DNA from: Treponema sp.
GTDB lineage: Bacteria > Spirochaetota > Spirochaetia > Treponematales > Breznakiellaceae
Direction of reading: 5' to 3'
NCBI GenBank assembly: GCA_009780855.1
Contig: WQZG01000033.1
Span: 1-35,998, forward strand
Length of the DNA: 35,998 nt
Position numbers and translations under genes: made by a program
Notes under the pieces: model-generated
The model's database searches: none
What the model was told of the DNA's origin: nothing
Seen by the model: the letters and a program-made list of their open reading frames with translations, nothing else
In this document: positions 8,627-17,863 of the stretch, piece after piece
Layout: each line of letters begins with the position of its first letter
Position numbering within the stretch: the first letter of the stretch is position 1

Positions 8627-9463
8627 ATGAACACAAACCGTTTTTCGGTATTTACTAAACCATGGAAAACCCAGTCCCTGGATGAACTGGGCGATTTGGT
8701 ACGCGGTATCGGATTTGACGCGGTTGAATATACTTTTAGGGACGGCTACCAGGTCCAGCCTTCTGACGGTATAAAAGGCATTGTAAACCTGGCCAAAACC
8801 CTGGAAAAACACGGGGTAGCGGTTACCAGCCTAGCCGCCGGAATCGACGTGCAGACCGCTGACGGCAGGGAAGCAGGAATCGACGAGACGGTATTTGCCG
8901 GCTGCGGCGAAGCAGGAATTCCTATAATACGGATCTGCCAAAGTTATGACCGCAATCTGGGCTGGCACCAGAACATGGACGCCTTAAAGAGAAAATACAA
9001 TTCAATAGTTTCTTACTGTAAGAAATATAATGTAACATTGGGCATTCAGATGCACCAGGGCTCTGCGGAAGTTAACTGTTCGTGGGACAGTTTTACCCTT
9101 CTAAAGGAATTCGATCCCAAATACATCGCAGCTGTCTGGGACGCCGGCCACGCGGGATTGGCAGGCGAGGCTCCGCGTTACGGCCTGGACTGCATATGGG
9201 ATCACATGTGCATGGTGAATTTCAAAAACGCGTACTGGTACAGGAAGAACCCGGCGTCAGAGGCGGAACAGGCAGAATGGAAGCCCTACTGGGTTACCGC
9301 GCGCAACGGAATGTGCAACTGGAAAGACGCGGTTGATTACTTAAAAAAACGCGGCTACAGCGGCACTGTCTGCCTGCCTGCCGAATATACCGATTTACCC
9401 AATACCGAGACTTATGCCCGGCAAGATTTAAAATACATAAAGGAACTGTTCGCAAAAGATTAA
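8627..9463 (+). CDS. Sugar phosphate isomerase/epimerase, xylose-isomerase-like TIM barrel
   Basis: This 278-aa protein of the AP-endonuclease-2/xylose-isomerase-like TIM-barrel superfamily is predicted to isomerise or epimerise a sugar or sugar acid with a divalent metal. Metal-ligand candidates are GIQMHQGSAEV (strand 5 region), WDAGHAGLAG (Asp-x-x-His), the MVNFKN strand and the C-terminal LPAEY Glu. The ATG at 8627 has TTGGAGG 6 bases upstream, inside the end of the ROK gene, and is preferred over an in-frame start at 8609. It lies 4 bases before a Gfo/Idh dehydrogenase, a very common pair in polyol and inositol catabolism. Confidence 0.85.
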   Translation: MNTNRFSVFTKPWKTQSLDELGDLVRGIGFDAVEYTFRDGYQVQPSDGIKGIVNLAKTLEKHGVAVTSLAAGIDVQTADGREAGIDETVFAGCGEAGIPIIRICQSYDRNLGWHQNMDALKRKYNSIVSYCKKYNVTLGIQMHQGSAEVNCSWDSFTLLKEFDPKYIAAVWDAGHAGLAGEAPRYGLDCIWDHMCMVNFKNAYWYRKNPASEAEQAEWKPYWVTARNGMCNWKDAVDYLKKRGYSGTVCLPAEYTDLPNTETYARQDLKYIKELFAKD

Positions 9464-9467
9464 GCGG

Positions 9468-10481
9468 ATGAAAACATTAAAAGTTGTAATGATAGGCGCG
9501 GGCAGCCGGGCCAATGCGGTAATTTACCCGTCGTTCAATAATTTACAGACGCAGGGAAAAGTTGAAATTACCGGCATCTGTGACATAGATCAGGACAGGC
9601 TTAACAAAACCGCGGATCAATACAATATTAAGAACCGTTACGGCGGAGGAGGTGTCTTCGATTTTCAGAAGATGATCGCCGAAATAAAACCTGACGCCGC
9701 CGTTGTCATCGGCCAGCCGCATATTATGTATGATATCTGGATGTATTGCCTGCAGCAGGGACTTCATCTTTATATTGAAAAACCCATGGGCCTGACAATG
9801 CACCAGGCACGGAATCTGGCGGCTGCCGCCCAGCGCAATAGAGCAGTAACCCAGGTAAGCCTCCAGCGGCGCTATTCCCCGATGGTAACCAAATTGCGTG
9901 ATCTGTGTCTGGAACGCGGCCCCATAACACACGCGGTCTGCAGGTTCTACAAGTGCGAAATAAAAGACATGAAAGGCGCCCGGGATCACATGATGGACGA
10001 TACGGTACACGCGATAGACACCTTGCGCTGGATGGCCGGGTCGGAGGTTGTAAAAATTAACAGTATAACAAACCGCATCGGCGGTACAGTCGACATCAAT
10101 TTTATAATGGCGCAGCTTACGTTTGCCAGCGGATGCGCCGGCCACCTGATGAACAACTGGTCTTCCGGGAAACGGATCTTCGCCGTGGAGATGCACGCTC
10201 CGGGAATCTTTGCCGAGGCGGAACATGAAGGCAAAGGTTACCTGTATAAAGACGGTAATCTTGTTCCGGAGATCTTCGATGCCGCCGAAGCTGCCGGTTC
10301 AAAAGAGAACTACATACTGACCGGCGTTCTCGCGGCTGCGCAGGATTTTGTGGACTGCTGTCTGGACGGCGGCGGACGCCAGCCAATGGCCTGTTTTAAA
10401 AATACGTTAAATACAATGAAAATCGCAGAAATCATTCTTGCCCAATCTTTGCTAGAGGAAGGAATATTAAAGACCGGGTAA
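9468..10481 (+). CDS. Gfo/Idh/MocA-family NAD(P)-dependent oxidoreductase
   Basis: This 337-aa dehydrogenase belongs to the glucose-fructose oxidoreductase/inositol dehydrogenase family. The N-terminal Rossmann motif is VVMIGAGSRA, with an acidic residue (CDIDQDR) at the end of strand 2, which suggests NAD. The family's EKP motif is present in YIEKPMGLTMHQA. The catalytic His/Asp region is likely in HMMDDTVHAIDTLRWM. The C-terminal alpha/beta domain is complete. It forms a unit with the TIM-barrel gene upstream, consistent with oxidation or epimerisation of a sugar or cyclitol. The substrate is unknown. Confidence 0.88.
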   Translation: MKTLKVVMIGAGSRANAVIYPSFNNLQTQGKVEITGICDIDQDRLNKTADQYNIKNRYGGGGVFDFQKMIAEIKPDAAVVIGQPHIMYDIWMYCLQQGLHLYIEKPMGLTMHQARNLAAAAQRNRAVTQVSLQRRYSPMVTKLRDLCLERGPITHAVCRFYKCEIKDMKGARDHMMDDTVHAIDTLRWMAGSEVVKINSITNRIGGTVDINFIMAQLTFASGCAGHLMNNWSSGKRIFAVEMHAPGIFAEAEHEGKGYLYKDGNLVPEIFDAAEAAGSKENYILTGVLAAAQDFVDCCLDGGGRQPMACFKNTLNTMKIAEIILAQSLLEEGILKTG

Positions 10482-10507
10482 AAAATCACGGAGAACTATT
10501 AGTTTTT

Positions 10508-11518
10508 ATGAGTGAAAGAAAGCGCATAAGATCATGGATGGAAATTAAAACCAACTATAATACCGGTGAACGCAATTCCATTGCCGATGTAGCGGGCGTC
10601 AGGGTCGGCCATTTTACAATACACGACAACGATATACATACAGGGATTACCCTGGTCCAGCCGCATGAAAAAGACGCATACCAATACCCTGTTCCATGCG
10701 CCGTATATACCGGCAACGGTTACGGGAAACTCGCCGGAAGTCTGCAGATTGAAGAACTGGGCATTCTTGAATCAATGATCGGCCTGACCAATACCCTGTC
10801 TGTACCGATGGTCATGCAGGGATTAATCGAACATTATCTGGAAAAAGACAGCAGCATTACATCCATCAATGTACTGGTCGGTGAAACAAATGATTCATCG
10901 CTCAGCGAGATTGGCAAACTGGTTATCAGACCTGAACATGTAAAAGAAGCGATAAAGGCGCTGTCAGCCGAGGTCGCGGAAGGTGCTGTAGGAGCCGGAG
11001 CGGGAACCTGCTGCTACGGGTACAAGGGCGGAATCGGAACAGCCTCCCGCCGTGTACAGATAAAACCGGCGGGCAGAGAGCAAACGTACACAACAGGCGC
11101 CCTTGTGCAGACCAATTTCTCCGGCAATTTAAATATTTACGGGCGTCAGGTTCCCTGCGGAAAAATTACAAGGGCCGCAGACGGTTCATGCATGATCATA
11201 GTCGCCACCGACGCGCCTTTAGACGCAAGGCAGCTCAAACGGATTGCCAAGCGCGGAATTGCCGGAATGATTGAAACCGGTTCATACATGGCAAACGGCA
11301 GCGGCGATTTCTGCATCGCTTTTTCCAATTACCCCGGAAACATTACCTCGCGTAACGATCAATCGTTAAAAACATTTACTTTACTGCCTGACACATTGAT
11401 AAATCCCCTGTTTGAAGCTGTCTGCGAAGCGGTCCGCGAGGCGATTTACAATTCGCTGACCATGGCAGAATCTGTCACCGGCCGGGACAGCAGGCAGGCG
11501 CAGGCGCTGGAGTTTTAA
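10508..11518 (+). CDS. P1-family (S58, DmpA-like) self-processing aminopeptidase
   Basis: This 336-aa member of the DmpA/BapA N-terminal-nucleophile family cleaves itself into two subunits and hydrolyses N-terminal residues of small peptides, often D- or beta-amino acids. The N-terminal NSIADVAGVRVGHFT and GAGAGTCCYGYKGGIGTASRRV segments are family hallmarks. The expected autoproteolysis site is the Gly-Ser pair in RAADGSCMIIVATDAPL, with Ser227 as nucleophile and new N-terminus of the small subunit. GSGDFCIAF follows as in DmpA. It lacks a signal peptide. It ends the sugar operon after a 26-base gap. GGAG sits about 14 bases before the ATG, so an internal Met11 (10538) is an alternative start. 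Confidence 0.87.
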   Translation: MSERKRIRSWMEIKTNYNTGERNSIADVAGVRVGHFTIHDNDIHTGITLVQPHEKDAYQYPVPCAVYTGNGYGKLAGSLQIEELGILESMIGLTNTLSVPMVMQGLIEHYLEKDSSITSINVLVGETNDSSLSEIGKLVIRPEHVKEAIKALSAEVAEGAVGAGAGTCCYGYKGGIGTASRRVQIKPAGREQTYTTGALVQTNFSGNLNIYGRQVPCGKITRAADGSCMIIVATDAPLDARQLKRIAKRGIAGMIETGSYMANGSGDFCIAFSNYPGNITSRNDQSLKTFTLLPDTLINPLFEAVCEAVREAIYNSLTMAESVTGRDSRQAQALEF

Positions 11519-11553
11519 CCCAACTATACAGGATAATTTAATTTATTAATTCC

Positions 11554-14262
11554 CTATTCTTCAGGGTGCGGATCCTCATCCACATCAACACCTTCCTCAT
11601 CAATGTCCTCATCCGCATCGCCGTCAGACACTTCGCCGTCAGACACTTCGTCGTCTGACACCTCGTCGTCTGCCACATCGTCTCCGGATGTTTCGTCCGC
11701 AGATATATCGTCAAAAAGCCCATGCTGCGCGGAATCATCCGCGGACGCAGAATTTTCCGCGGCATTGTCTTCAGTCTTAGATGCAGCCCCGGACGGTTCG
11801 TCTTCGCGCACGATGCGATCCACACCTACAACAAAGTCGGGTTTTTCGATGTTAAGTATGCGGACTCCCTGGGCAGATCGTCCCATGACTCTTATGGAGG
11901 AAACTTTGAGCCTTATGGATTTTCCCTGGGTTGTTATGCACATGATTTCTTCGGCGTCCAGGACATTGACGCAGCCGGCGATTTCCCCGGTTTTTTCGCT
12001 TACGGTGTAAATGCGCTGGCCGCCGGTTCCGCGCCCGTGCGAGCCGAACTCGCTGAACTCTACGCGCTTGCCGTATCCGTACTCAGAGATAATCAGCATT
12101 TTTTCGCGGGCTTTGGCTTCTTCGGTTTTGTCGACACGCAATAGACCGGCCAGCTCGTCGTTGTTGCGCATCTTCATGCCGCTGACCCCGCGGGAAGACC
12201 GGCCCATAAACCGGATGTGATCTTCGTGGGTGCGCAGGGCCTGGCCGCGTTTTGAGATTAGCACAATTTCATCCTGGCCGCCGGTAAGCAGCGCGCTTAC
12301 CAGACGATCCCCTTCATCAAGGTGGACCGCAATTATGCCCCTGGTTTTGGCGTTGGAGAATTCAGAAGTTTTTACTTTCTTGACTACTCCCCTGGCCGTA
12401 CCCATAAAAAGATACTGGTTATCGGAGAAATCACCCAGCGATACTATGGCGGCGATGTCTTCATTCGGGGAAATGGTTAGCAGACTTTTGATGTGGCTGC
12501 CTTTGCTTGTACGGCTTCCCTCGGGGAGTTCGTGGACTTTCATCCAGTAAGCCTTGCCGGCGCTGGAAATAAACATGATGTATTCGTGGGTGGAAGCGAC
12601 AAAGATCTGGTCGACAAAATCGTCTTCCGCCAGTTTAGCGCTCATCATTCCCTTGCCGCCGCGGCTCTGGTTGCGGTAGCTGGACACCGGCACCCGTTTG
12701 ACATAACCCAGGTTGGAAATCAAAATCATCATTTCTTCTTTTTTGATTAGGTCTTCGATGTTGATATTTTCGATTTCCCCGGCGATTATCTCTGTGCGGC
12801 GCTTGTCGCCGTAACGGGCGGACACATTTTTTATTTCTTCCCTTATTACGGCAAGAAGTTTGGCCGGATCTTCCAGCAGTGATTTGTAATATGCGATTAA
12901 TTTTTTAAGTTCATCCAGTTCCTGCTGGAGTTTTTCTACTTCCAGGCTGGTAAGCCGGCCAAGCTGCATTTCGACAATAGCCTTGCTCTGGATCTCCGAC
13001 AGCAAAAAACGTTCCTGCAGTTTTTCCTTGGCGGCAGCAATGTCGCGGCTGGCTTTTATTATCGCGACAACTTCGTCGATATTGGCCAATGCAATAACCA
13101 GACCTTCGACAATGTGGGCGCGTTCTTCGGCCTTGCGGAGATCGTAACGGGTCCGCCTTGTTACAACGTCAATGCGGTGTTCGACAAAATACCGGATCAG
13201 TTCCTTAAGGTTGAGTGTCGCGGGTTTGCCGTTAACAAGGGCCAGGTTGATAATACCAAAGTAGGACTGGAGCTGGGTGTTGGAAAAAAGCTGGTTAAGT
13301 ACGACTTTTACAAAAGCGCCTTTCCTTAGCTCAATTACAATACGGACACCTTCGCGGTCGGACTCGTCATTAAACGCAGCGATTCCGTCAATTACCTTGT
13401 CGCGGACAAGAACGCCGATACGTTCCAGGAGGCTTTTTTTGTTTACGCCGTAGGGGATCTCGTTAAAGACGATTAGTTCCTTGCCGCCCCTGGCGGTTTC
13501 TACTGTAAAACGGCCCCTGACAATAATCCTGCCGCGGCCTGTTTTGTAGGAATCCCTGATTCCCTGGCGGCCGAATATGATGCCGCCGGTGGGGAAATCC
13601 GGTCCCTGGATAAACTGCATTAGACCGTCAATTGAAATCTCCGGATTGTCGATATAGGCGCAAACGGCTTCGCAGACTTCCGTTATATTGTGCGGCGCCA
13701 TGTTGGTAGCCATGCCGACCGCGATACCGCTAGAACCGTTGACCAGAAGATTGGGAATGGCGGCCGGCAGTACGACCGGTTCCATTTCCTCCTCGGAAAA
13801 GTTGGGTATAAAGTCTACTGTCTCCTTGCCCAGGTCCTGGAGCATTTCGTCGCCGATACGGGAAAGCCGCGCCTCGGTATAGCGCTGGGCCGCAGGAGGA
13901 TCGCCGTCAAGGGAACCGAAGTTTCCCTGTCCCTGGATGAGCGGGTAACGCAGTGAAAAATCCTGCGCCATGCGGGCCAGGGTATCGTACAGGGCCAAAT
14001 CCCCGTGCGGATGGTACTTACCCATTGTATCGCCTACAATGCGGGCGCATTTTTTGGTGGGCGCGTTGGGCCTAAGCCCCAGCTCGCCCATGGAGTACAG
14101 AATCCGGCGGTGGACTGGTTTAAGTCCGTCCCGCACATCGGGAAGAGCGCGGGCAACAATTACGGACATGGCGTAATTGAGAAAATCCGTCTTTACTTCA
14201 TCTTCTATGGAAACAGGAATTACCCTGCCTCCGGGAACTGGGGTTTCTTTTGTTTCGGTCAT
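11554..14262 (-). CDS. gyrA: DNA gyrase subunit A
   Basis: This 902-aa type IIA topoisomerase subunit cuts and rejoins DNA and, with GyrB, introduces negative supercoils. The active-site Tyr is Tyr128 in [10 protein letters not shown] (E. coli Tyr122). The GyrA box QSRGGKG (about residues 530-537) marks it as gyrase rather than topoisomerase IV, and beta-pinwheel repeats follow. Leu89 stands at the E. coli Ser83 position and Asp93 at Asp87 ([10 protein letters not shown]). The last 80 or so residues form a highly acidic tail built in part from repeated EVSD units. gyrB is not adjacent. The gene has its own promoter and a very short leader. It is longer than most GyrA proteins because of the tail. 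Confidence 0.96.
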   Translation of the reverse strand: MTETKETPVPGGRVIPVSIEDEVKTDFLNYAMSVIVARALPDVRDGLKPVHRRILYSMGELGLRPNAPTKKCARIVGDTMGKYHPHGDLALYDTLARMAQDFSLRYPLIQGQGNFGSLDGDPPAAQRYTEARLSRIGDEMLQDLGKETVDFIPNFSEEEMEPVVLPAAIPNLLVNGSSGIAVGMATNMAPHNITEVCEAVCAYIDNPEISIDGLMQFIQGPDFPTGGIIFGRQGIRDSYKTGRGRIIVRGRFTVETARGGKELIVFNEIPYGVNKKSLLERIGVLVRDKVIDGIAAFNDESDREGVRIVIELRKGAFVKVVLNQLFSNTQLQSYFGIINLALVNGKPATLNLKELIRYFVEHRIDVVTRRTRYDLRKAEERAHIVEGLVIALANIDEVVAIIKASRDIAAAKEKLQERFLLSEIQSKAIVEMQLGRLTSLEVEKLQQELDELKKLIAYYKSLLEDPAKLLAVIREEIKNVSARYGDKRRTEIIAGEIENINIEDLIKKEEMMILISNLGYVKRVPVSSYRNQSRGGKGMMSAKLAEDDFVDQIFVASTHEYIMFISSAGKAYWMKVHELPEGSRTSKGSHIKSLLTISPNEDIAAIVSLGDFSDNQYLFMGTARGVVKKVKTSEFSNAKTRGIIAVHLDEGDRLVSALLTGGQDEIVLISKRGQALRTHEDHIRFMGRSSRGVSGMKMRNNDELAGLLRVDKTEEAKAREKMLIISEYGYGKRVEFSEFGSHGRGTGGQRIYTVSEKTGEIAGCVNVLDAEEIMCITTQGKSIRLKVSSIRVMGRSAQGVRILNIEKPDFVVGVDRIVREDEPSGAASKTEDNAAENSASADDSAQHGLFDDISADETSGDDVADDEVSDDEVSDGEVSDGDADEDIDEEGVDVDEDPHPEE
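11620..11679 (-). repeat. Four 15-bp tandem repeats in the gyrA acidic tail
   Basis: Four consecutive 15-bp units (11620-11634, 11635-11649, 11650-11664, 11665-11679) encode acidic pentapeptides of the EVSDG/DEVSD type. The first two units are identical (GCCGTCAGACACTTC on the plus strand), and the others differ by a few bases. Copy number could vary by replication slippage without changing frame. Confidence 0.85.
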
Positions 14263-14277
14263 TTATATTCCGGATTT

Positions 14278-14306
14278 ACTATACACATTTGTTGGAATTT
14301 TTTCAA
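14278..14306 (-). promoter_or_regulatory. gyrA promoter
   Basis: On the minus strand TTGAAA (14301-14306), a 17-base spacer and TATAGT (14278-14283) precede the gyrA ATG (14262) by 15 bases. The predicted leader is about 9 nt. The gene-free strip 14263-14354 also separates the divergent chemoreceptor gene, whose promoter is less clear (TTGGAA with an AT-rich -10 about 17 bases on). Confidence 0.58.
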
Positions 14307-14354
14307 TATTCACAATAAATTGTTGGGTATGAAGGCTAATAGACAGGAGAAAAA

Positions 14355-16472
14355 ATGATGAAGACAGAAAAAAAGGTAAAAAACGGTTCATTAAGGCAAA
14401 AAATGCTGGTTTTTTCATTAATACTTTTTATGGTTATTGTAGCAGGCGGGAGCACTGTCTTTATTTTTTCCATCAGAAATATAGTAGAAGGCAGCAAATT
14501 CAGTGAATTGACCAATATTATCAAGCTGGAAGGGACAAATCTGCAGATTTCGGTAAACGGGGAAATCGCTATTGCGCTGAAAATGGCCGATTCCCCGCTT
14601 ATAAAAAAATACTTTGCCAATCCATACGATCCGGAACTAGAAAAAATCGCATTTGAAGAGATTGCCGGGTACCGCTGGGCTTTTGCCGCCAGTTCGGTAT
14701 TCTGGGTAAATGACAAGGACCATTTATTTTATTCGGATGATAACCCGCCGTTTAAAATTGATGTTAACGACCCGGCCAATTATTGGTACCAAATGACAAT
14801 GTACCAAACAGAAAAATATAACTTTAATATCAACTACAATCCGGACCTAAAAGTAACCAATTTATGGATAAACGCGCCTGTTTTTGACAATAACCGCAAA
14901 CCCATAGGCATACTGGGGACAGGTATTGATTTGAGCGCCTTTGTAGATTCGATTTATAGTAATTTTACCGGAGACGCGTCTTTATACTTTTTTAACGAAA
15001 ACGGAGAAATAACCGGCGCAGATGACCCAAAACTCGTCGCAAATAAAGTCGCATTAGAAAAGCAATTGCCCGGATCCGGAACAAAGATATTAAATTTATT
15101 AAAAAAATCAGGACCTGAGGATATTCTGGCTTTTATAGGACCGGAGGGTGAAATTGCGGCCGGCAGAATTCCGGCAATAGGCTGGTATGTACTGGCGGTT
15201 CATCCCATTACCCTGGTTGATTATATAAACAACAGTATGACCATACTGTTTATTGTCATTATTTTTGTAATTCTGGCTATTTTTGTGGTATTTAACGTAA
15301 TGATTGCGGCCTTCCTTAGACCCCTTAACGAAATGGTAACAATTCTGGATCGGATTTCAACTGACCAGGATCTTACCCGCAGGCTGGAAATTCATCAAAA
15401 AGACGAAATTGGAACCGCCGGAAAATTTTTCAACCAAACATTCAGTAAAATTTGTGAACTGCTGCTGGGCATCAAGGGAAAAGCCTCGCTGCTTTCGGAA
15501 ACGGGAAATGAATTGTCCGGCAAAATGGACGGAACCATAAACGCGATTGATAAAATCAATTCTGTAATCGGCAAAATGAAAAACCACATAATGTCACAGA
15601 ATGATGAAGTCAACAGAACCACCCGCACTGTAGAAAAAATTATAAGCAGCGGAGACAGTCTTAACAACCAGATAACGGTACAGGCGGAAAGTGTCGCACA
15701 TTCCTCATCGGCCATTGAACAGATGCTTGCCAATGTACAGTCTGTAACTGACACATTGGTAAAAAATCAGGTAAACATCACATCTCTGGGGGAATCTTCG
15801 GAAGCCGGACGGACTGATCTGCAAAAAGTCTCAACCGACATTCAGGAAATCGCAAAAGAATCGGAGGGCCTTCTGGAAATCAATTCCGTGATGCAGAACA
15901 TCGCAAGCCAAACCAACCTGCTCTCGATGAACGCCGCGATTGAAGCCGCCCACGCAGGAGACGCGGGCAGGGGATTTGCGGTAGTCGCGGATGAAATCCG
16001 CAAGCTCGCGGAAGATTCAGGAAAACAGTCAAAGACAATCAGTTTGGTTCTTCAAAAAATCAAAGCATCCATTGATGGAATTCAAAAATCCACAGGCATA
16101 ATGCTGGAACGTTTTAATAAAATTGAAGACGGAGTCGAAACTGTTTCAAGTCAGGAAAACCATATACGCAGCGCAATGGAAGAACAGGGAATCGGAAGCC
16201 GCTTGATCCTTGAAGCGATAACACAGTTAAACTCGGTAACGGATCAGGTAAAGAGGGCTTCGGTAGATTTGACAGCCGAAAGCAAGGACGCCAGAAAACA
16301 AAACGCCGCTCTGCTGCTTTTGACAACCGAAGTATCCGGCAGCATGGACGAAATTACCGACAGCGCGGATCAAATTACTTTGGCGGCGGCCAGGGTCAAG
16401 GAAATAAGCGGCGAAAACAGCAATGATATCGGCGTTCTTAATACAGAGATTGCGAAGTTTAAGGTGAACTAA
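14355..16472 (+). CDS. Methyl-accepting chemotaxis protein with dCache-type sensor
   Basis: This 705-aa transmembrane chemoreceptor relays ligand binding to CheA/CheW and the flagellar motor. Helix TM1 spans about residues 15-37. The periplasmic region (about 38-290) has dCache features (FWVNDKDHLFYSDD, ILGTGIDLSAF, PAIGWYVLAVHP), a fold that often binds amino acids or other small molecules. TM2 is about 294-318, followed by HAMP (about 319-370) and a long coiled-coil signalling domain. The hairpin tip is NLLSMNAAIEAAHAGDAGRGFAVVADEIRKLAED (around 515-555), nearly invariant in the family; I give it here only as a landmark of two joined motifs, NLLSMNAAIEAAHAGDAGRG and FAVVADEIRKLAED. No C-terminal CheR-tethering pentapeptide is seen. 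AGGAG precedes tandem ATGs at 14355 and 14358. Confidence 0.93.
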   Translation: MMKTEKKVKNGSLRQKMLVFSLILFMVIVAGGSTVFIFSIRNIVEGSKFSELTNIIKLEGTNLQISVNGEIAIALKMADSPLIKKYFANPYDPELEKIAFEEIAGYRWAFAASSVFWVNDKDHLFYSDDNPPFKIDVNDPANYWYQMTMYQTEKYNFNINYNPDLKVTNLWINAPVFDNNRKPIGILGTGIDLSAFVDSIYSNFTGDASLYFFNENGEITGADDPKLVANKVALEKQLPGSGTKILNLLKKSGPEDILAFIGPEGEIAAGRIPAIGWYVLAVHPITLVDYINNSMTILFIVIIFVILAIFVVFNVMIAAFLRPLNEMVTILDRISTDQDLTRRLEIHQKDEIGTAGKFFNQTFSKICELLLGIKGKASLLSETGNELSGKMDGTINAIDKINSVIGKMKNHIMSQNDEVNRTTRTVEKIISSGDSLNNQITVQAESVAHSSSAIEQMLANVQSVTDTLVKNQVNITSLGESSEAGRTDLQKVSTDIQEIAKESEGLLEINSVMQNIASQTNLLSMNAAIEAAHAGDAGRGFAVVADEIRKLAEDSGKQSKTISLVLQKIKASIDGIQKSTGIMLERFNKIEDGVETVSSQENHIRSAMEEQGIGSRLILEAITQLNSVTDQVKRASVDLTAESKDARKQNAALLLLTTEVSGSMDEITDSADQITLAAARVKEISGENSNDIGVLNTEIAKFKVN

Positions 16473-16481
16473 ATTTACGGT

Positions 16482-16513
16482 TGTAAAACCTTTTAGATGT
16501 AAATCCTTTTAGA
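16482..16513. repeat. 16-bp tandem duplication at the chemoreceptor/thrC convergence
   Basis: Two adjacent 16-bp units, TGTAAAACCTTTTAGA and TGTAAATCCTTTTAGA, differ at one base. The second unit contains the thrC stop codon (16509-16511). They fill most of the 36-bp gap between the convergent genes. A weak GGTT/AACC stem followed by TTTT at 16479-16494 could act as a poor terminator for the plus-strand gene. Confidence 0.6.
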
Positions 16514-17816
16514 AGCAGCTTGCGATGGCGCTTTCCAGCGCTTCCAGGTGGGGATCGATAAGGGCAATGGGACTAACCTGTTTTCTGAAGTTGCGCAGTT
16601 TTTCCGGGAGCTCAACAATTTGTCCTGTCGCCTTGCCGACAATGTCGGCTTCCTTTGCGGGATGGCCGGTAGCCAGAATAACACAATGTGAATCCCGGCT
16701 GCCGTCCCCGTTAAATTCCCTGGCTGCGGCAAAAGCGACCGCGCCGTGCGGGTCAAGCAGGACACTGAAATTTTTCCAGACCCATTCCATGGTTTGCAGC
16801 GTTTTTTCATCATTGATTGAGGAGGGAAAAACCATGTTGCGCATGACTGCAGGAGCTTCCTCAAAAAACGAAACAAGCCTTTCATAATTAACCGGCCTTG
16901 AAATATCGAGAGCCGGCGAATTTGTCTCCACTACCGGATGCGGTTTAAATTTACCGCCCCGGATAAATTCGCCGAAGGCATCATTGCTGTTCATCGCGGC
17001 TATAAAACCGTTTACAGGCATACCGAATTTCCACGCGTATAGACCGGAAACAAAATTACCGAAGTTCCCGGAAGGGACGGAGAACACAAGATCCTTGCCT
17101 TCAAGGTTTTTTTTGATTTTAATAAAGGCATATAAATAATAAAAAGCCTGGGGAAGAACCCGGCACGGATTGATGGCGTTAGCGCTGGTCACATGATAAC
17201 GTTCGGCAAAGGGCCTGTCATTTATCAATTCGCTGATTAAACGCATACATTCATCAAAACCGCCGCGGACCTGTATGGGGATAGTATTGCCGCCGTTGGT
17301 TACAAACTCCGCTTCATCCAGGCCGTATATGTGGCCTGAAGGATAAATCAAAACTGAAGTAATTCCCCTGCGGTTCCGGAATGCGTTTGTCAGGCTGACG
17401 CCGGTATCACCCCTTACGGCTGTAACTACCATTGCCTGTCCGGTATCCTTAAGCAGTTCTTCCAGCACGGCCCCAAAGAACACAACGCCAAAATCCTTGA
17501 ACACGCCGGAAGGCCCGTTATACAAATTCAGTATGGAATAATCATCGTCCAGCCGGATCAATTCCGGTTCGAAATCAAAAGCGCTCCCGGCGACCCGCGA
17601 AGCCGATAAAGGATTAAGTACACCCTGCAGCAAACCCGGAGTGACTGTCGCCACCAGTTCCGGATAAGTGGTTTTTTCGTCCATATAGAGAAAAAATTGC
17701 CGCATATCAGGCGTCTGCGAAGGCACATAAAGCCCTCCGCCCGGCGGCAGGCAGCGGAGCGCCGCGTCCCCGAATGAAGTTTCCGGTAACGGTGAATTGG
17801 TTGAGCGGAATTGCAT
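16509..17816 (-). CDS. thrC: Threonine synthase
   Basis: This 435-aa PLP enzyme converts O-phospho-L-homoserine to L-threonine, the last step of threonine synthesis. PLP would bind Lys107 in GPSGVFKDFG. VRGDTGVSLTNAF is the phosphate/PLP-binding Gly-rich loop, in place of the usual GDTG-AA pattern. NGGNTIPIQVRGGFDEC and VTSANAINPCRVLPQ are typical of the long (class I-like) threonine synthases. A near-consensus promoter lies immediately upstream and would start the transcript at the ATG itself. The upstream exporter genes on the same strand end 48 bases earlier but are likely a separate unit. No other threonine pathway gene is adjacent. Confidence 0.93.
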   Translation of the reverse strand: MQFRSTNSPLPETSFGDAALRCLPPGGGLYVPSQTPDMRQFFLYMDEKTTYPELVATVTPGLLQGVLNPLSASRVAGSAFDFEPELIRLDDDYSILNLYNGPSGVFKDFGVVFFGAVLEELLKDTGQAMVVTAVRGDTGVSLTNAFRNRRGITSVLIYPSGHIYGLDEAEFVTNGGNTIPIQVRGGFDECMRLISELINDRPFAERYHVTSANAINPCRVLPQAFYYLYAFIKIKKNLEGKDLVFSVPSGNFGNFVSGLYAWKFGMPVNGFIAAMNSNDAFGEFIRGGKFKPHPVVETNSPALDISRPVNYERLVSFFEEAPAVMRNMVFPSSINDEKTLQTMEWVWKNFSVLLDPHGAVAFAAAREFNGDGSRDSHCVILATGHPAKEADIVGKATGQIVELPEKLRNFRKQVSPIALIDPHLEALESAIASCF

Positions 17817-17822
17817 TGAAGT

Positions 17823-17851
17823 ATTATACAGGGAAAACAGCGGTCTGGTAA
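17823..17851 (-). promoter_or_regulatory. thrC promoter, leaderless
   Basis: On the minus strand TTACCA (17846-17851), a 17-base spacer and a perfect TATAAT (17823-17828) end 6 bases before the thrC ATG (17816). The expected +1 falls on the A of the ATG. No Shine-Dalgarno sequence exists. Confidence 0.58.
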
Positions 17852-17863
17852 CCGGGTATAATC

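Noticed and set aside
9543-10226. 227-codon frame antisense to the Gfo/Idh gene
   Set aside because: It mirrors a well-supported dehydrogenase gene, has biased composition typical of a complementary frame and no start signal.
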